A stretch of DNA of 64,000 nucleotides. Origin: Hymenolepis diminuta. Taxonomy: Eukaryota; Platyhelminthes; Cestoda; Cyclophyllidea; Hymenolepididae. Below are positions 39,201 to 54,200 of the stretch, piece by piece; within the stretch, counting starts at the first letter, position 1; each line of letters begins with the position of its first letter. The notes below the pieces were generated by a model, which did no database searches, was not told where the DNA came from, and was given only the letters and a program-made list of their open reading frames with translations. The DNA is taken from positions 2,813,473 to 2,877,472 of the forward strand of contig CAADRB010000011.1 in assembly GCA_900708905.1 (NCBI GenBank). Direction: 5' to 3'. The position numbers and the translations under genes were made by a program.

Positions 39201-42200
39201 ACAGATTATCGTCTCTTCTTTTTCCTTGAATCCTAGCATTTGCAGTTTTATAACAAATCCTTATCAGAGACTGTTCACAGAAAATATGATCACTCGACAA
39301 CTGCTCAGCCAGGTATACTTCACATACCATAATGGGAAATCCTGAAATCTTTTCCAAGAAGAAAGACAAAATAATACTTAACGGCTATTAAAACACGTTA
39401 ATATGTTCTAACAATCTTCATGCGTCCGTTATGCTTTGTTTATCTGCTAACAAATTAGTACCGTAGCATCATAGTTACTATTTCAACGAAGAAGACAAGT
39501 CTTAAAAAGCCGATTACATTATACAAGCAGATCTGAAGAGAATAAACATGCAAATAAGCTTTTAAATACATTAGAAGATGAACTTCAGATGCCGAAAACA
39601 GGAGAAAAAGATAGAGTAAAGGAGATCTCTGCGCTTGATCTACGGAAATTTGTTTGAACAAATAATGAACTTACTTCCGGGGTATTCGGTATATTATATC
39701 CTAGGGAGACAAGACAAGCCTTGAACTCCGACAAATCCAGACGTCGCAGTCTTTTGCGGTCGAAGTGATTGAAGCAGCGGCGGAAATCACTCATCTGTGT
39801 CTCACTAACATTATGTGCCTCTCGAGCCATGATCTGCACTTCCACCTCATTGATCGCGCGTTTGAGGTTGGTGAGAAGTTGTTCCCAACCCAAACGAAGT
39901 GTGTCCATGGTGTATTGGGTTTGAGGCACCGTATAGACACCATTATCTTGTAGTTGCTGAAAAAGAATATGACGAATGAATATAAACTGAGAAAGGAAGT
40001 ATGGTCTCCCACCCAATTATAGTAAGCTTATCTTATGCATCATGAAGTCTCTAGTGAAAATCCAAGCTTATTCGCCTCTTTAGGACCAATATTAAACAGT
40101 ATGGTCAACCCCATTACTAGGTGTGTAGTGATAAGGAGTGAATGTTTAAATTTAAATTATGGCAATTTTCATCATTTACTGGTATCTTGGCTGTTAGAAG
40201 AGTGGCTGAACAATTATCTAAATTAATAAATTGGTTTTTAAGCTTTGAACTTCATGAACATGAATTCATTTGCACATCAGTTCCAATAGTTGGAAGAGTT
40301 TCTAAATTATGCCGATGAAGGCCTGGTCTTGACTAGTTCGATCCGTTTCAGTCTGCCCTCTCTCTCTCGCTCCGACCTCCTGGAATATGAGTAGTTATAG
40401 CTTATTTTACAGTGGAGACGACCATGCATTATAACAGTGATGATAATAGTCTAGTACTTTATAAAATTTTCTCTAACCCATATTTGACTGCTTTATTATT
40501 CCCCGTGTTCCGATGCTTTCTTGCGATGAGATAATTATAATGTTTTAACTTGTCAAGTGATAAATAAGATACACATTTGACTAGCCTTCAGAAATCTTGA
40601 TTATTTTGTAAGATTAATGGATTTCCATTCAGTGCCATTTAATGAAAGAGACATCACAGCCAAAGTATAATCAAGAAAAACTTGGCGTTTTAAATGACAA
40701 ATTTGCCATTTGTGAATAAATTGGTGCAAAATCACCATTTTTATAAAAAGGTAGCTTAATAAACGAAAATAGGATACTTTAGGTAAATTGTGTCTTCAAA
40801 CTAAATTTCTGCAACTGAAAAAAGCAAAATTTTATAAAAAAATAGGATGCATCTGAAAACACGAATTAGTTTACAAATATGGCAAGCAGAAGCTTAGCAA
40901 TTTCACTTTTTGAAATGCAGAGAAAAAATAGGTAGTGATTTAAACAAAATATGGCTTGAACACTTTTGCAAGGCAAATCCAAATTAAAACAAAACATAAG
41001 TTAAAGATGATTCACACGTTAGATGGCAAAAAGGAAGCACAACGTTCATTAGTTATAAAATTATCGTAAAAGACGCCTATGTTCAATTTAGGATGGTCAG
41101 TCATTTTGAAATTAAAATAGTCAAAGTGGAGAAGGTGGAAAAGAAGGAATTCAAGAACCTGAACTAGTGATAAAACAAAAGTTGAAACCATACCATTATT
41201 ATGAGTTCTGCCCTGTTAGAAGCATATAAGCTAGTATTATCTTACTATATTGGCTATAAGTATACCAAACGGCTCTGCAGCATTAAGAACATGAGTGGCG
41301 CCACCTTCAAAACATGGCCAGGTAGGGTGTACGCTTTCTTCTGCAATAAGATGAATTTGAAAATTTACCATAATTTTATTCTCTTGATTTGAGACCTAAG
41401 CCCCAGCCTAACGGTATCAAAAAGAGGTTCTAACAGCAACAAGTGCCATGTAGAAATGTTTGCTTCAAGACTGAGACCCCCAATTTGCTGTCCACCCCTC
41501 CCCAATAAGCATTACATCGAAAACTATGTCCCCTATTCATATCATGCCAATTAGTTCAAATGAAGTAAATAATATACAAGTAGTTTACGAATCTTATCTT
41601 GTTAACCATTCTAAATCTATGAAGATAAGTGCCGCTATCAAATCTTATAATCTTTAGCGATTCTTTTACTTTCAAACAAATTAGAATAGGATTTTAAAAT
41701 GCAAAACAATGAAAATGCCAATAAACGAAAAAAGAAATCTAACGCAAATTTTACCACAAATTTTAACTTAACTGAATTCCTAACTCTCCCTATCAAAGGC
41801 TCAGATCTAAATCATAGGAAATCTAGAAATAAGCATTAATTTTCAGCCCCGAAAAATTCACATTTCCTTCCCCCATTCTTTTACAAATATCACATTGAAA
41901 GCTCCGTGTGAAACGAATCATTGACGGAATATTAACTGATTATTAAAGTTCCTCTGCTATGTTTTAAATGTTTTAATTAGTCTCATCTGCTTCTCATGGT
42001 TGTACGAAGGTATAAGTGAATCAAAGTGGCATGACTAAGTTTTTTTACAATCAACTAGTAAATCGGCTCTAAATATCACGCAAACTTACTCAGAAAACCA
42101 TGGATCATTTTATGAAAATTGAGCTTTAGAAAATTTAAATATTGCAAATTGGACGACTCAATACTTCAAGAATCCAAATAAAGTAAAAATCGTGACACTG

Positions 42201-45200
42201 TGACTTCATTGTGCACTCTTATTCGACACTGTTTCATCTCTTATCAGACTATTTTGCGCATACAGATGTTATCTCAGGACAAAAAATTGATCAGAAATAA
42301 CAAATTCAATTTAAATTTTTAGAAACCGCAATAACTCCTCTAAAATTACTTTCTGTACACGCTGCTTTCTAAAACAGGATGAATTCAAATGAAAATTGTC
42401 CCGTGTGTAACACAAACAGTTGCTTGCATGCATGCAATTTGCCCGTGTTTGTTTACGCGAAAGATTAACTTGTGGTCATGTACAAATAAAGCCAGCGTTT
42501 CAGATAGCGCTTAAGGAAAAAGGAGAATTGTGCATTAAACCTATTTTAAGTTGTAACTATCGTCATCAGATATTTCTCTTAGAAACTAAAACGGCAAATG
42601 TTTTTAGTAATATAGCATTCGGAATCTTTTGGCAAATTCATACTTATGTAATCGTCTGTCTACAGTAATTATTAAATAAGGAATACAAACAATTGAAAAC
42701 AGTAGTTTCATACTGACCTAATTAGCTGCAATTAAAACTTATTAAAGCCCCTGGTTTAAGTTCGGCAGGAGCTGCCAAATTAATAAAAAATAACAATTTC
42801 TTAATGGAATCACTTTTGATGTAATAATATCGTCCTTATACACTTCTATAACGGCGCGGTCTGAATATAAAAAAACTTTTCTGACTTATTCCATCATTTT
42901 CGGTCTTTGAATACGGTGGATCATAATCACCAAAGAAATTTTATATTTGGTTCATTTGAACAAACGGTTATATCAGTGATACAAATTAGACAAGAGGCAT
43001 ATCGCCTTCCATATAATGGGAAATAAGTGATAGGTAAAATTTACATAAATTTTTATATAGTTCCATATGTGCTTAAGACCACTTTGATCTTAAACTTTAT
43101 TTCTTAAGGTTTTCGAGACAAATTGTAGTTGATGTTAACTTTCAAGAATGAAGGTTTGTATTTATCTGCGTTTTCTTGAGCTTATTCATTTTAATTTCAC
43201 CATACTGCAGAAGAAGGAGTAAACCCGAATTGATCTCTTATAGTAACAGATATAGCAGGATGAAACTAGCTTCCATGAATTTAAAATAGCCCTGCTTGCT
43301 AGGGTTCAACCTCTTCAAAATTTAAACAATCCTTAAGCATTTTCTAATTCAAATTTCATATTTCCACTCAGAGAGTTTGGGTAAATACCTACTTGGAAGA
43401 GTAAAAACTTGGATAGTAACGACTAGCCTTGCTGGTAGAAATGAGTTTCCAATGATCCTTTTCTCCGATTTTGACTTGTAATTATTGATGCCATACATTT
43501 CAATTTTAGACCTTCATTCCATTGAAAGTGTTCACATCTATATCAAATAATTGGTCGTCAGATATGCAGACAGTTTGTGAGCATTTTAAAACACCCCATT
43601 TCAAAAGCAAGCAATCTACTTTGCTTCCTTATATAACTGTTTTAACCTTCCATTCAATTGATCTGGTGAGAAACTGCGCAATAAATGTGCTATATTTTTT
43701 CAATCATTTAAACAGATGGTAACAAATCTTATTATCTGCTTTTAATGCCATTCAGAAAATAGCCCGAAGAGATGGTATATCAGAATCTTCCATTATTGCT
43801 TATTTAGGAGATTTAAGCCATGAATGCCACGGCGAAGTGATTATCCCATTCATCCGATTTCTGGACGAATCATGGGTCATCACACGTACAATCTTAAATT
43901 GGAAAATTGAATCTTCAGTCATTTAGGTGTCCCTGATTTTCAAAAGAAACTAAGATATTATCGATAGTTGCCCCAACTCTTTGTGAGCGGTAGATTATAG
44001 ATAAATAAGCACCATATGATTACGTTGTTGAGAAGCAGAAAACGATATATATACATATGTATGTATATGAGATTATTTTAGGTCCAAAATTTAAGAAATT
44101 CTGAGTAAATTAACCATTTATAAAGGTGAATTACCTTTGGCGTATGATCTAAATATACAAAATTATGACAGAAATAGCCGATAATTGATAGATAATTAAT
44201 TTAATGCTTTAGGTTTTATCGATTTATAATAACAGACTGAACTAAGACAGTCATTGTTAAAGACAATATAAGGTAATGAAAGTTTAGACATTTTCAAATT
44301 CCAATATCGGGTTCACACATGTAATTTTATTCTTAAGACTCGGCTTTCACCTTCATAGTTAATCTCGATCTGTACTATCCTGCAATCGACTTCCACAGTC
44401 CAGACTCTTATTTCAGCTCCTGCAACCAGGTCTTTCAGTCAAATCTTACCTCAGCTACCAATCCGGCATTCATTTGTATGCTGCATTTGTGTCCCCTCTC
44501 TATAATATCAGTCTGCTAATAATCGTTATGACATCATTTCTACATCTTTTTACTCCCTGTAGCTAGACATTTGGTGACCCTATTTATTATCCTACAACAA
44601 CTAGTGAAACTAGTCTTTATTTTTCAACATATAAATACTATATAGCAGCAACATAAATGCTATTGTTAATGCATTATAAGGAGGCAACAAATCCTCCCTT
44701 AAAAGTACAACTCCTCCTCTCCAATCTTTTAAAAAATATCACCGATACGTATAGTAGAAACACATTATTTCAGTCTGGTTGAACCTGATAATAAGAAATA
44801 AATTAACTTAATGAAAGAACCCTAAAATAGTTAGGAATATTTGGGAGTTTAACTTCAATGAATTTTGTTATGTCGAGATGATGAAGGCTAGTATCATGGC
44901 GCTGTTCCGGCCATCAGAAGATCAAAGAACAAAATCAACCAAATGATCAATAAGCCCTGGACATAGCGTACATGAATGCAAGCAGGAACCTGTTAGTTAA
45001 ATAATTAAAATTGAATGCTTGAAATTGAAAGAATTAAGCAGTGAACTACGTTGGTAAAATTGAAAGTGTACAAGGTCAACTCAATAGTTAAATGAAGCAG
45101 AATTCGTTTTATTTCGTCTTCAAATTCGAATCGATCCCTACCTATTACCTCTTATTGAACCAGTTTCTCATCACCAATGTTCAACTGCCTTTTATGATTA

Positions 45201-48200
45201 AATACTGTTAGCTTATTTGTTCTATGGTGATAATATAATAGCTACTAACTCATTAATTAACACTCAGTAAATAATCAGTATGTATAATAAACTAGCAAAA
45301 AAATCCTAGGAAATTTTCGTGGATCTTTTTTCTTTTATTTTATGTACGTTTTCTTATATTCCCATATCATTTAGAGAAAATGTTAGTTTTATTACAATCG
45401 TTGTTAGTTAAGACTACCAATTGATATTTTTTTGCATAATCAATTTAAGAATTCTGAGTTTCTGAAATATCAGGTTTTAACAGAAGTTCTGTTAAATTTG
45501 TGAGCTATGTGTTTAGGGCACGATTACTTCAGTTTAGCTTGTTAATATTGTATCCTCATCTATGGTAATTAACAAAATATTATTTCTTCTTTCAGATTGT
45601 GTGGTAATTATCGTTATTAATAACTATTTCTAGCCCTAATATACACCTCCAAATAAAGAGCATATCAGGCATATTTTACTGTCTGAATTTCATAAAGGAA
45701 ATACGGCAAACTCAGCAGTAAAGTGATGTTGTGAATGAAATGTTTTCTAAAAGAATGACTTCAACCTGAAAGAAGAACCGAGAGCGCGATGCTCAAAACT
45801 TCAATTCTGAGCATTGATGAATATCCAACCTCACTACTAGAGAACAGAGCAAAACTCTTAACGTAAGCCGCCATATGGCCATATATAGGGAAATGAAAAG
45901 ACTTGTCTGGCAAAACCTCAAAGGCTGGGAAATGGGCCCCCCACACGATTTGTCAGAAGTCAATAGACGACAGCGTGTAACCTGTTGCGTTTCACTGCGT
46001 TTTCGTGAACCTCATGCACCTTTTCTAGACCGAATCATAACTGACAGCGACGAGAAGTGGTGGATCTTTTACAAAAATTTTAAGCGCAAAAGATAGTGGC
46101 TAAGTCAAGACAGTGGTTCAAAGCCAATTCCACTACAGTGAAGTGGACTGCATCGGACAAAATTCCTTTGTGTGTATGGTGGGATTTGAAGGGAATTGTT
46201 TATTATGGACTAATGGGTGACAATCAATAACATCTGAATTTTTACTGTCAGTGGCTAACTCGTTTAAAAACAGTTAATGGCAGGAAAACGGCCTTCTTTG
46301 ATTAATCGAAAAGAAGTGATTCCGCACCTTGACAATGCCAGACCCCACGCTTCAAGAGCAACCAAAAATCTCGTTGAAGAATTTGGCTGGGAAGTCATGC
46401 ATCACCCAACATATTCTCCTGATCGTGCACCAACCGATTTCCATCTTTTCAGGAGCTTACTTCAAGAGAAGAGGTGGAAATGAAGTTAGTTTCTTTTTTT
46501 TGAGTCCAAACTGGCTAAATTCTATGAAGGAGGAATCGGAAAGCTTATGGAGAGATGAGAAGATGTAATTAATAGAAAGAGTGACTATGTTGAACACTAA
46601 ATAAATGTATTTTTGACAAAATTTTCACTTCAGTTCAAATTAAAGAAATGGACAGAACTTCTGTTACAATTTGATACTTTCTGCTTATTTGAAGGTTGTA
46701 CAGATCTTGATATTATTGCCTTCCAACAAATCCAATAATTTGTTTGGTCATTTGTGAGCACTTTCTATCCTCTGGTTTTTGAAATGATGTTTCAAAGGTT
46801 AGAAAGAAAACAATTTCAAAGTAAAATAATATTTTTTATCCGAAGAAAATCAGATAGATCAAGTTTTTTAAAATAGTATATTGAATTATTTCAAATCTCC
46901 AAGGGAACACGTACAAAACACAAAATGATTTAGAACAACTGTAAAAAATACAATTTAATCAAATGAAAATAATTTTTATAGTTTTCCGTTAAAGTTATGA
47001 GTAATCTTCTAGGCTACTGCAAGGTAGAAAGTTCCACATGAAAGAATACTTTCAGCTGTTGCTTATTAATAATCCGGCAGATAATTACTTTCGGCTGTTT
47101 AACTAAAAGAGTATTTATCTTTCATTAAACTCACTGTTAACCGATTTCAGCTGCTTCCCTACAGTCAAAATTTTCCAATTTGTTCGTTTTCCTCAAAAGT
47201 CCCCTATTTTCAAACACTTAAATCGAACGTAGAAGTTCGTGTATCATTTATTTTAGCTAACTTTTGCCCGATAAAAAACTTTTCTCGTTTTTAACCGCTA
47301 GGAATTTCTGGATTAAATATATGCTAGGATTCTCCGACGTCGTATTGCCCAATTTCATCAATATAAAATAAAGGTTGAGCAGATGTTGAGAGTAAAATCA
47401 CGGTGTCTTAAGTCTACTATATCTGGTTCTTGGATTCAGGTTGTACAATATTTGTACAATATTCACATTCCAAAATTCAAAATCTGTGATTTGTCATCCG
47501 AAATACTGAACAAATTTCTGTCCACAATATTCTGTGCATATTAACCAGTTATTTAATTATTTGTCACTTAAATTCATTCTTCCTCCAAAGGTTGAGATAG
47601 CAAGATGATCATATGTGGTCGTAACATAGCTAAGCTTAGGAGATATTATATATTTATTTATCCTAAAATTTATAATGCTGTCACTGAATAGCATTATCAG
47701 ACATTTAATAAGGATATGCACGAGTCCTTTGAATTAATAATTGTGGCTTCCTGCCCCACTGTATTATATATATATATTTATCAAACCTCAATTCCAAGGC
47801 TACTAAATTATCCTGCTTATGACGATTCGGTATATCACAATTAAAACCTATTCACTACGTAGCAGACATAGTCTTTATGACTTACCTGTCTGCTGCTTCT
47901 ACAACTATAATCTATTACTACTACAGTAACCGTAATACCTATTAAAGACAGACAATTCTATGATAAATATGTATACGTAATGATCGTGTAAAACAGAAAA
48001 GCCCAGGTTCTTTATATTACATGCTAACATAAGTGTCAATATTGATACGTTTTTTGAACGAGCAATATGTTTACAGATGTACATTCTGTGTCTAAGAAAA
48101 AAAACATCATTTTTGATGTTATATGGTCTATGTGGTTTCTTTACCAAAATGTTTACTAATGTGAAATCTATCTTGTGTATTGCATCGAAGATTTATTAAG

Positions 48201-51200
48201 TACATACTTCTGCAGTACAATTATTAAAATGCCGACAGTGGTTAAAGAGCAGAAGAACAGGTATCATAGAGCTGTTCTTATGTAAAATCTACATTCTATC
48301 ACCTTTCTTGTTAACTGCCAACGAACTCTGAATATTGTGAACATAATACTGCCGATAAATCTGGGAGTTAAAGAAATTTGAACATTAGGACCTTATAAAG
48401 CAAAATATTCTTCTAATGAGAACATGGACAACTCAGTGCTTCCATAATTCAAACAAAGTAAGACTTTGATGCTCTGAATTCATTGCCTGTTTCATCTCTA
48501 CACCCCCCTTCCATTTCAAAATCATTTTGAACTCGTTTACACTTCCTTTAATTTCTATCAAATAATATTGTCATGAATAACTCATGAGCTAGGAGGTAAT
48601 GATATAAAATATGAGTCTGAAAGCACAGTTATAGGAGAGATGATAGCATCAGCATTTTTATGAGGGCGTCTAATTTTTCAACATCACCACAAATTGATTT
48701 GCTTTCAGCTTTAAGGAATTCAAAATGAGAGGAATTGATAGACTTTTGTCAATAGACCGTGAAGAAGGAAAAGAAAATCAGGCAATCTGTCAGCCACTTA
48801 GTAAAACAAAAAACGGTTTACTTGTGCCTAATTACTTTTTTCCTAAAAAAGGGTAAAGATGGTTATTATTTGTAGAAAATGGAGCAGTGGGTACGAAAAT
48901 CATACAAAGTAATCGCCAGAATTTGTTAAACACTAAGCGTTCCTAGTTCAAACAGCTGAGAGAACGTTTAAACCAAAGCTAACCAGTTTTGGATTATGAG
49001 AAACCAAATAATCGAAATCTGATTGGTGACTAAAGAGAAGAGTTTAGATAAAGGAGGAATAGACAACAATAAATCATGGGACAGATAAATGCCTCAGCTA
49101 GTTTAAAGACTGGTTTCATGGATGTAGGATTGGTTCAGTTTATGCCTTTTTTGTACTGCTAAAAGAAAATTTAAATAAATAAATTTTTGCTCCATAATAA
49201 ACTAATCATTAAACCGCCTGTGAAACAATACTCCCCAGGAAACCCAAAGAGATATGACGAATCTCTCAATTCCACTACGGATACAGGCAACCTGGCAAAT
49301 AACGATTTGTTGATTTTGTTCTGTTCAGAAACTTAGAAGTCGGATTCTGGGATTCTTGTTGCAACGATTTTAGACAATCTAATGAATCCACAGTTTAGAT
49401 GAATCAAAGCTCTTCTGATTTTCGGGCATTTATTCTCTTCTTTGGACAGCTATTTTAATTATCTTATTCCAAATTATAAAATTATACGATTTCATGGCTA
49501 ATATAATCTGGTAAAAATTATACATCCTGATAAAGGATGAAATCTTTCAGTAACTTAAATACAAGCTCATCAGGTATTTGGATCGGCCACTTTGATTGAA
49601 GTGAATTTTAGCAACAAAATTAAAATTTGTCAATGTTTCTTCCTGTTTTGGCATCAGTCATAGATAAACAATGATTAAAGTCGCATAGCAAACATTATTT
49701 TTAACTCGCCTCATTTCTCTTTAGCATTATAGCTGATATAAGGATTTACGAAGATCCGAAAAGCTGCCCGGATATCTGATGGTATCTACCGGCCACAAAT
49801 TAAGCAGATTTCTGAATCTTTAGATCTATTACCGACTTGACCATAATTGTGGTCATTTTGAATGAATCATCCTTCCTTCAAGTACTTTCTTATTGCCAGT
49901 ATCAAAACCAATGTAAAATTTTCCATTTTAGATGAATTATTGTTCCAAACTGCGACCAAATATAATAGCTCTATCTTAATACGTTCAAGTACATGCCTAA
50001 TGAAGGGATAAAAGAAGGGTACTACTTAAGGCTTTTGCTTGTGTAGTAGTTCTTGAAAATAGACAGCTAACCATAAAAACACCGGTCCGAATAATCAATG
50101 TCAGCCAAAATAAGTTGAATATTCATCAAAATTATGTCGGATACATGGCATATAAGAGAAGGAGATCTCAAACACGATTGTGGAGTGAGAAATGACAACT
50201 TCGTAGTCAGGAAATTAAAAAAAATTCTCTAACAATGGATTTTCCTTCCACTGTATTGAAATGTCTATCTCTGTAAAGGAGATGTCAACATTCCTAACCT
50301 TTGTTATTACGTCTCCACTGCAGAACCTGATACGCAAACTAACCCATGTGACTTCAAACACTCCTGCAGGATAATCATGCATCCTCAAGTAGTTTGTTTA
50401 TATTTGAAGCGTTAAATCACGTCAGTGATCCTTGAGTGATCACAGCTTGATCTCAGTCACCTACATGACCCTCGATGTCTTAAAACCCTTCCAATTGCTT
50501 ATGTTATTCCATGAATCGCACATACTCTATTATTAGACGGAAAAGCGCTCATGGCGTCATTAGGACACGAATACGGTTACCTCCACTTCATTAACACAAC
50601 CTTCAGCACTTACAGATCATTTGATCCCTTTTAGTCTTCTCTGGCTCTTTTAAGACTTTTAACAATAAACCTCTATGTAATCACCTCTCTACTCTGTTGA
50701 AGTGTAAATTAGTAGAAATTAGAAGGGTATAGCTAGCAGAAAAGCTAAGGATCAAAATGCTATACTACCAAATGTGTGAAAATTTTTGCGTCATATTAAA
50801 AATGATATTTTCTGTTTCTTTAAGAGAGGACTTCAACTTATTCGCCCTCCCATTGTTGTATATGCTTAATCTTTCATATCAGTGTCATCTCTTGAGCACT
50901 TGAATATCTTTCTAACTTATATTCACAAGATTTTTCTTGATTGATGGTCTTAAAATAAATACAAAGCATACAGTGAACAAATGTACATATTTTTAGCAAT
51001 TCGTGCATACAACTAAGCCTAAATCTGGTTAAAGAACATTTCAGTCAAATGTTATTCAATCGCAAACTCCATGAAAACTACCTGCTTTTCATCTTTATAC
51101 GCTATTAATCTCTACCCTCAAATCGTTCAACAAACGGCACCACCTAATGGAATTTTCTCCAAAAACCTGATTCCACATATATACCTTTCAAACATCACTC

Positions 51201-54200
51201 CGTCTTAATCCGCTATTAATTCCCCTTCCTTAGTTACAGTCAAAAATGAAGAAGAGTTATTCTTCCCGAATCCAGTACTGAGTATCATGAAAGAAAGAAT
51301 GTTAAAAGTAAACAATACCTGATAGCTTCTTTCCGCTTCAACAATCACCGGTTTCATCTTATCCAACTCTTCTTCCATCTTCTTGTAGCCAGCCGCCTGT
51401 TGCTCCAGTTGCAGATTATTTGGAGTGTTCTGAGTTGCAAACAGTGCATCCAAGGCACGCTCCAGCCAAGGACCAAGACGATTGGCTTGCATGGCAAAAT
51501 GCATGCGTAGTTGTTCATTGCGTTGTTGCTTGGACATCTCGGTCTCAAGGGCAACATCACGTTCTGGTACAAGGCTTTGAACATTACCCCAACGATCGTG
51601 CAGAGTCTAAACAGAGAGGTAAAGATATTAGCAGAAATGGACTCGTGTGAGTTATGCTGTGTTTAAACTGTCTTCGCTAGTCTCATCTACTTGCTCTTGA
51701 CTGTAAGAATGTGTCCAAAAACAACTAAGCTGGAATTATCTTGTTTTCTCGGCCTTTGAAGGAAAAATAGATTTGAATTGGTAAGACTTGCCATCTTAAT
51801 TAATCAATTTGTCAATAAGCGCTGGACACCGTAAACAAGAATTTGCACGGTAATTCAAGGGACAGATCCTGGCATTTAAATTTTGGAACTTGAAGCAATG
51901 AAATAGCAATAGAGTAAATATTGTACAACCCGAATCTGAAAATCAAATGAAGTACGACTCGTTTGCTACACTGATTTTATACCTAATAACCTTTCGAATC
52001 AATTCCTAACGACTCCTTAATTGTACTATTACCCCATTTCAGTTGCTTTCCCGCGATTAAAAACCGTAAAATTGTGTGCTTTGGCATAGATGAAAATTTA
52101 TAAAATAAGAGTAAATTAAACGAAAAAGCAAACATTTAAATTCACAGAAGTCGAAGTAAAACAAGAAAATTGGTTGAAATCGAATAGATAAGTGGATAAC
52201 ATAGACTGATAGTGGCGAAGGTAATTACAACGTTTGAACTAACTTTAACCAATTTTCGCGATGAAACTGTGAAAAACAATGCTTATCAATTACTTAAGAC
52301 AAAATCGAGGCATCCATTAAAAAGAGAGCATTTATGTATTTACAGCTAAAAGGCACTATCAAATATACACATGATTCATCAATAAACTTAAGTTACCTAA
52401 GATCTCCACTGGCAAGAAAAGATGCTAGCAACTTTGCAATAACGTGGAGTAGAATTGAACCTCAGCCGTGAAAGATGAATAATCCAAACGAATAGCCGAT
52501 TTCCGCATGAAAAGAGGAAAAAAACGCTCCCTCGACTAAGTCCTGATTTCCTTAGGCATTTATAGCGTGGATGAATTTGGCAATTACCCTTAAGACGTCT
52601 ACTGACAAATTCAATTAGAAAAGGTTAATTATGCTATGATGGCTTGACTGGATATGATTTAGACCACTAGATGTTGTTTTTCCGTATGTTTCCCCTATTT
52701 TATCTCTTGCATGCCAATGGTGCTGATCTAAAATAATTTACAATTAATAAGAACATCGTTATCAAAGTCTTATATCTTTCCCTTTTTACTAAGTTTTACA
52801 GCTTTTTAGTAAGTAAAGTACCTCCTAAGTTCATTTAAGAAAGCTTTTTCAACATCGTGAGCAGTGATATAGCATCATAGAGCCCTTTGATGAGAAACTA
52901 ATATTCTGCTACTTCCTATATTGGTTTGACTTTAACCTGTGTGGTTAGCCGTTCCGCTTACTGGATTTACACAAATTGGTATCGTACACCTGACCTCTGA
53001 CCTGGCAGACAAGTATGTTAATCGCGGCATATTTTATGAAGTTACTCAAATATTCGGAAACCGCATATGAAAAGAAGAACTTATGTAAAATTGAATTTAT
53101 TAATTTACAGCCAATTTGAAACAACTTATTTCAGAACTGTGGGACACGGCCGCATACTTTATTTCCAATATAGCTTTCAACTGAAATTTCCAGCATTTTA
53201 TAAAGTTCGGCGAAAAATACATGTTTAAAATAAATCTTTCCGGCCAAGGAATTTCGCATTTTCTAATTTAACAAATATGACGCCCAAAATATTTTCCCTT
53301 TATAGACTGCGAAATTTGGATGACTAATTTATCAAGAAAGTTCTTAACACTTAGACAAATTTAAAATATTATTAAGAAGTAGATATTCATGCAAATGAAT
53401 TAATTAAACGGTTGCTGGCATTTAAACTATAAAATTCAACTACAAATCGATTTTCCTTAACAGAAAGCGCGGAATCAAGTATGTTAAATTAAGTTGCTCT
53501 AAACTTAATCTTGATTCTTTAGATTACAGAATCGAATTGCAAATATCGGAATTTATTTATCCAAAAATGGGAATTGTCTCCAGTCTCATTACAAGCAACT
53601 CCATTTTAATTGTGATTTTAACTGTTACAGACATTAACTTCATTTACAGTTCATTTATCCCAATTTATACTAACATCAGTAATCAATCTTGTCTTTTTTT
53701 GGAAGAGTGATTACAATCAAGGTGGCTTAGGGACATAGTTGATGTAAAGGCCATCTCAGCAAACACTAGATATAACACTAATGCAGTAAAGGTTGTTGCG
53801 CACTTTGGAGCTTGACAAATGACGTCTTTTCAAGTGCTGGCCTTTTAGAATTGGTTTATAAAAATCCTTTCTTGGAAATGTGACAGGTGTCAGATATTTC
53901 AACCAAAAATGCCTTACCTTGGTACTTAGGAATATAGATTTCTTTTTCACAGCAACGGAATACACGTATTTAGAGATACAGTTATACTGAAGAGTGAAAT
54001 AATAACTTGTGAGCTTTAACAGGTAATTTTATCTTGTGCATTCAGCATCAACTAACCCCAGCTTAGTATGGAATGAAGGTAACTTAGGGTTCATTCGAAA
54101 GTCAAGAACAATAGATCTGAAAGTTCTTACCTCATGAGTAATCATAGTGTAGGGGTTGACAGCGACCTCCCGAGGTAGATCATGTTGTTCCACAAGTCGA

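Larger units (their letters stand above)
32068..39674 (-). other. Alpha-actinin intron 16
   Basis: 7.6 kb intron separating the two EF-hand exons. It contains a TA-flanked Tc1/mariner element (32941-33958), two SINE copies (34895-35045 and 35845-35962) and a strong 11-base inverted repeat at 35413-35442. The rest is AT-rich with no recognised gene. Confidence 0.75.
39957..51318 (-). other. Alpha-actinin intron 15
   Basis: The longest intron (11.4 kb). It contains a mariner family 2 element in the opposite orientation to the gene (45470-46674). Elsewhere only short ORFs without homology and AT-rich simple sequence (for example TA runs near 44045 and 47767) are seen. Confidence 0.75.

Noticed and set aside
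51420..51650. Plus-strand ORF of 76 codons
   Set aside because: It is antisense to the alpha-actinin exon at 51319-51606; the minus frame has clear family homology.
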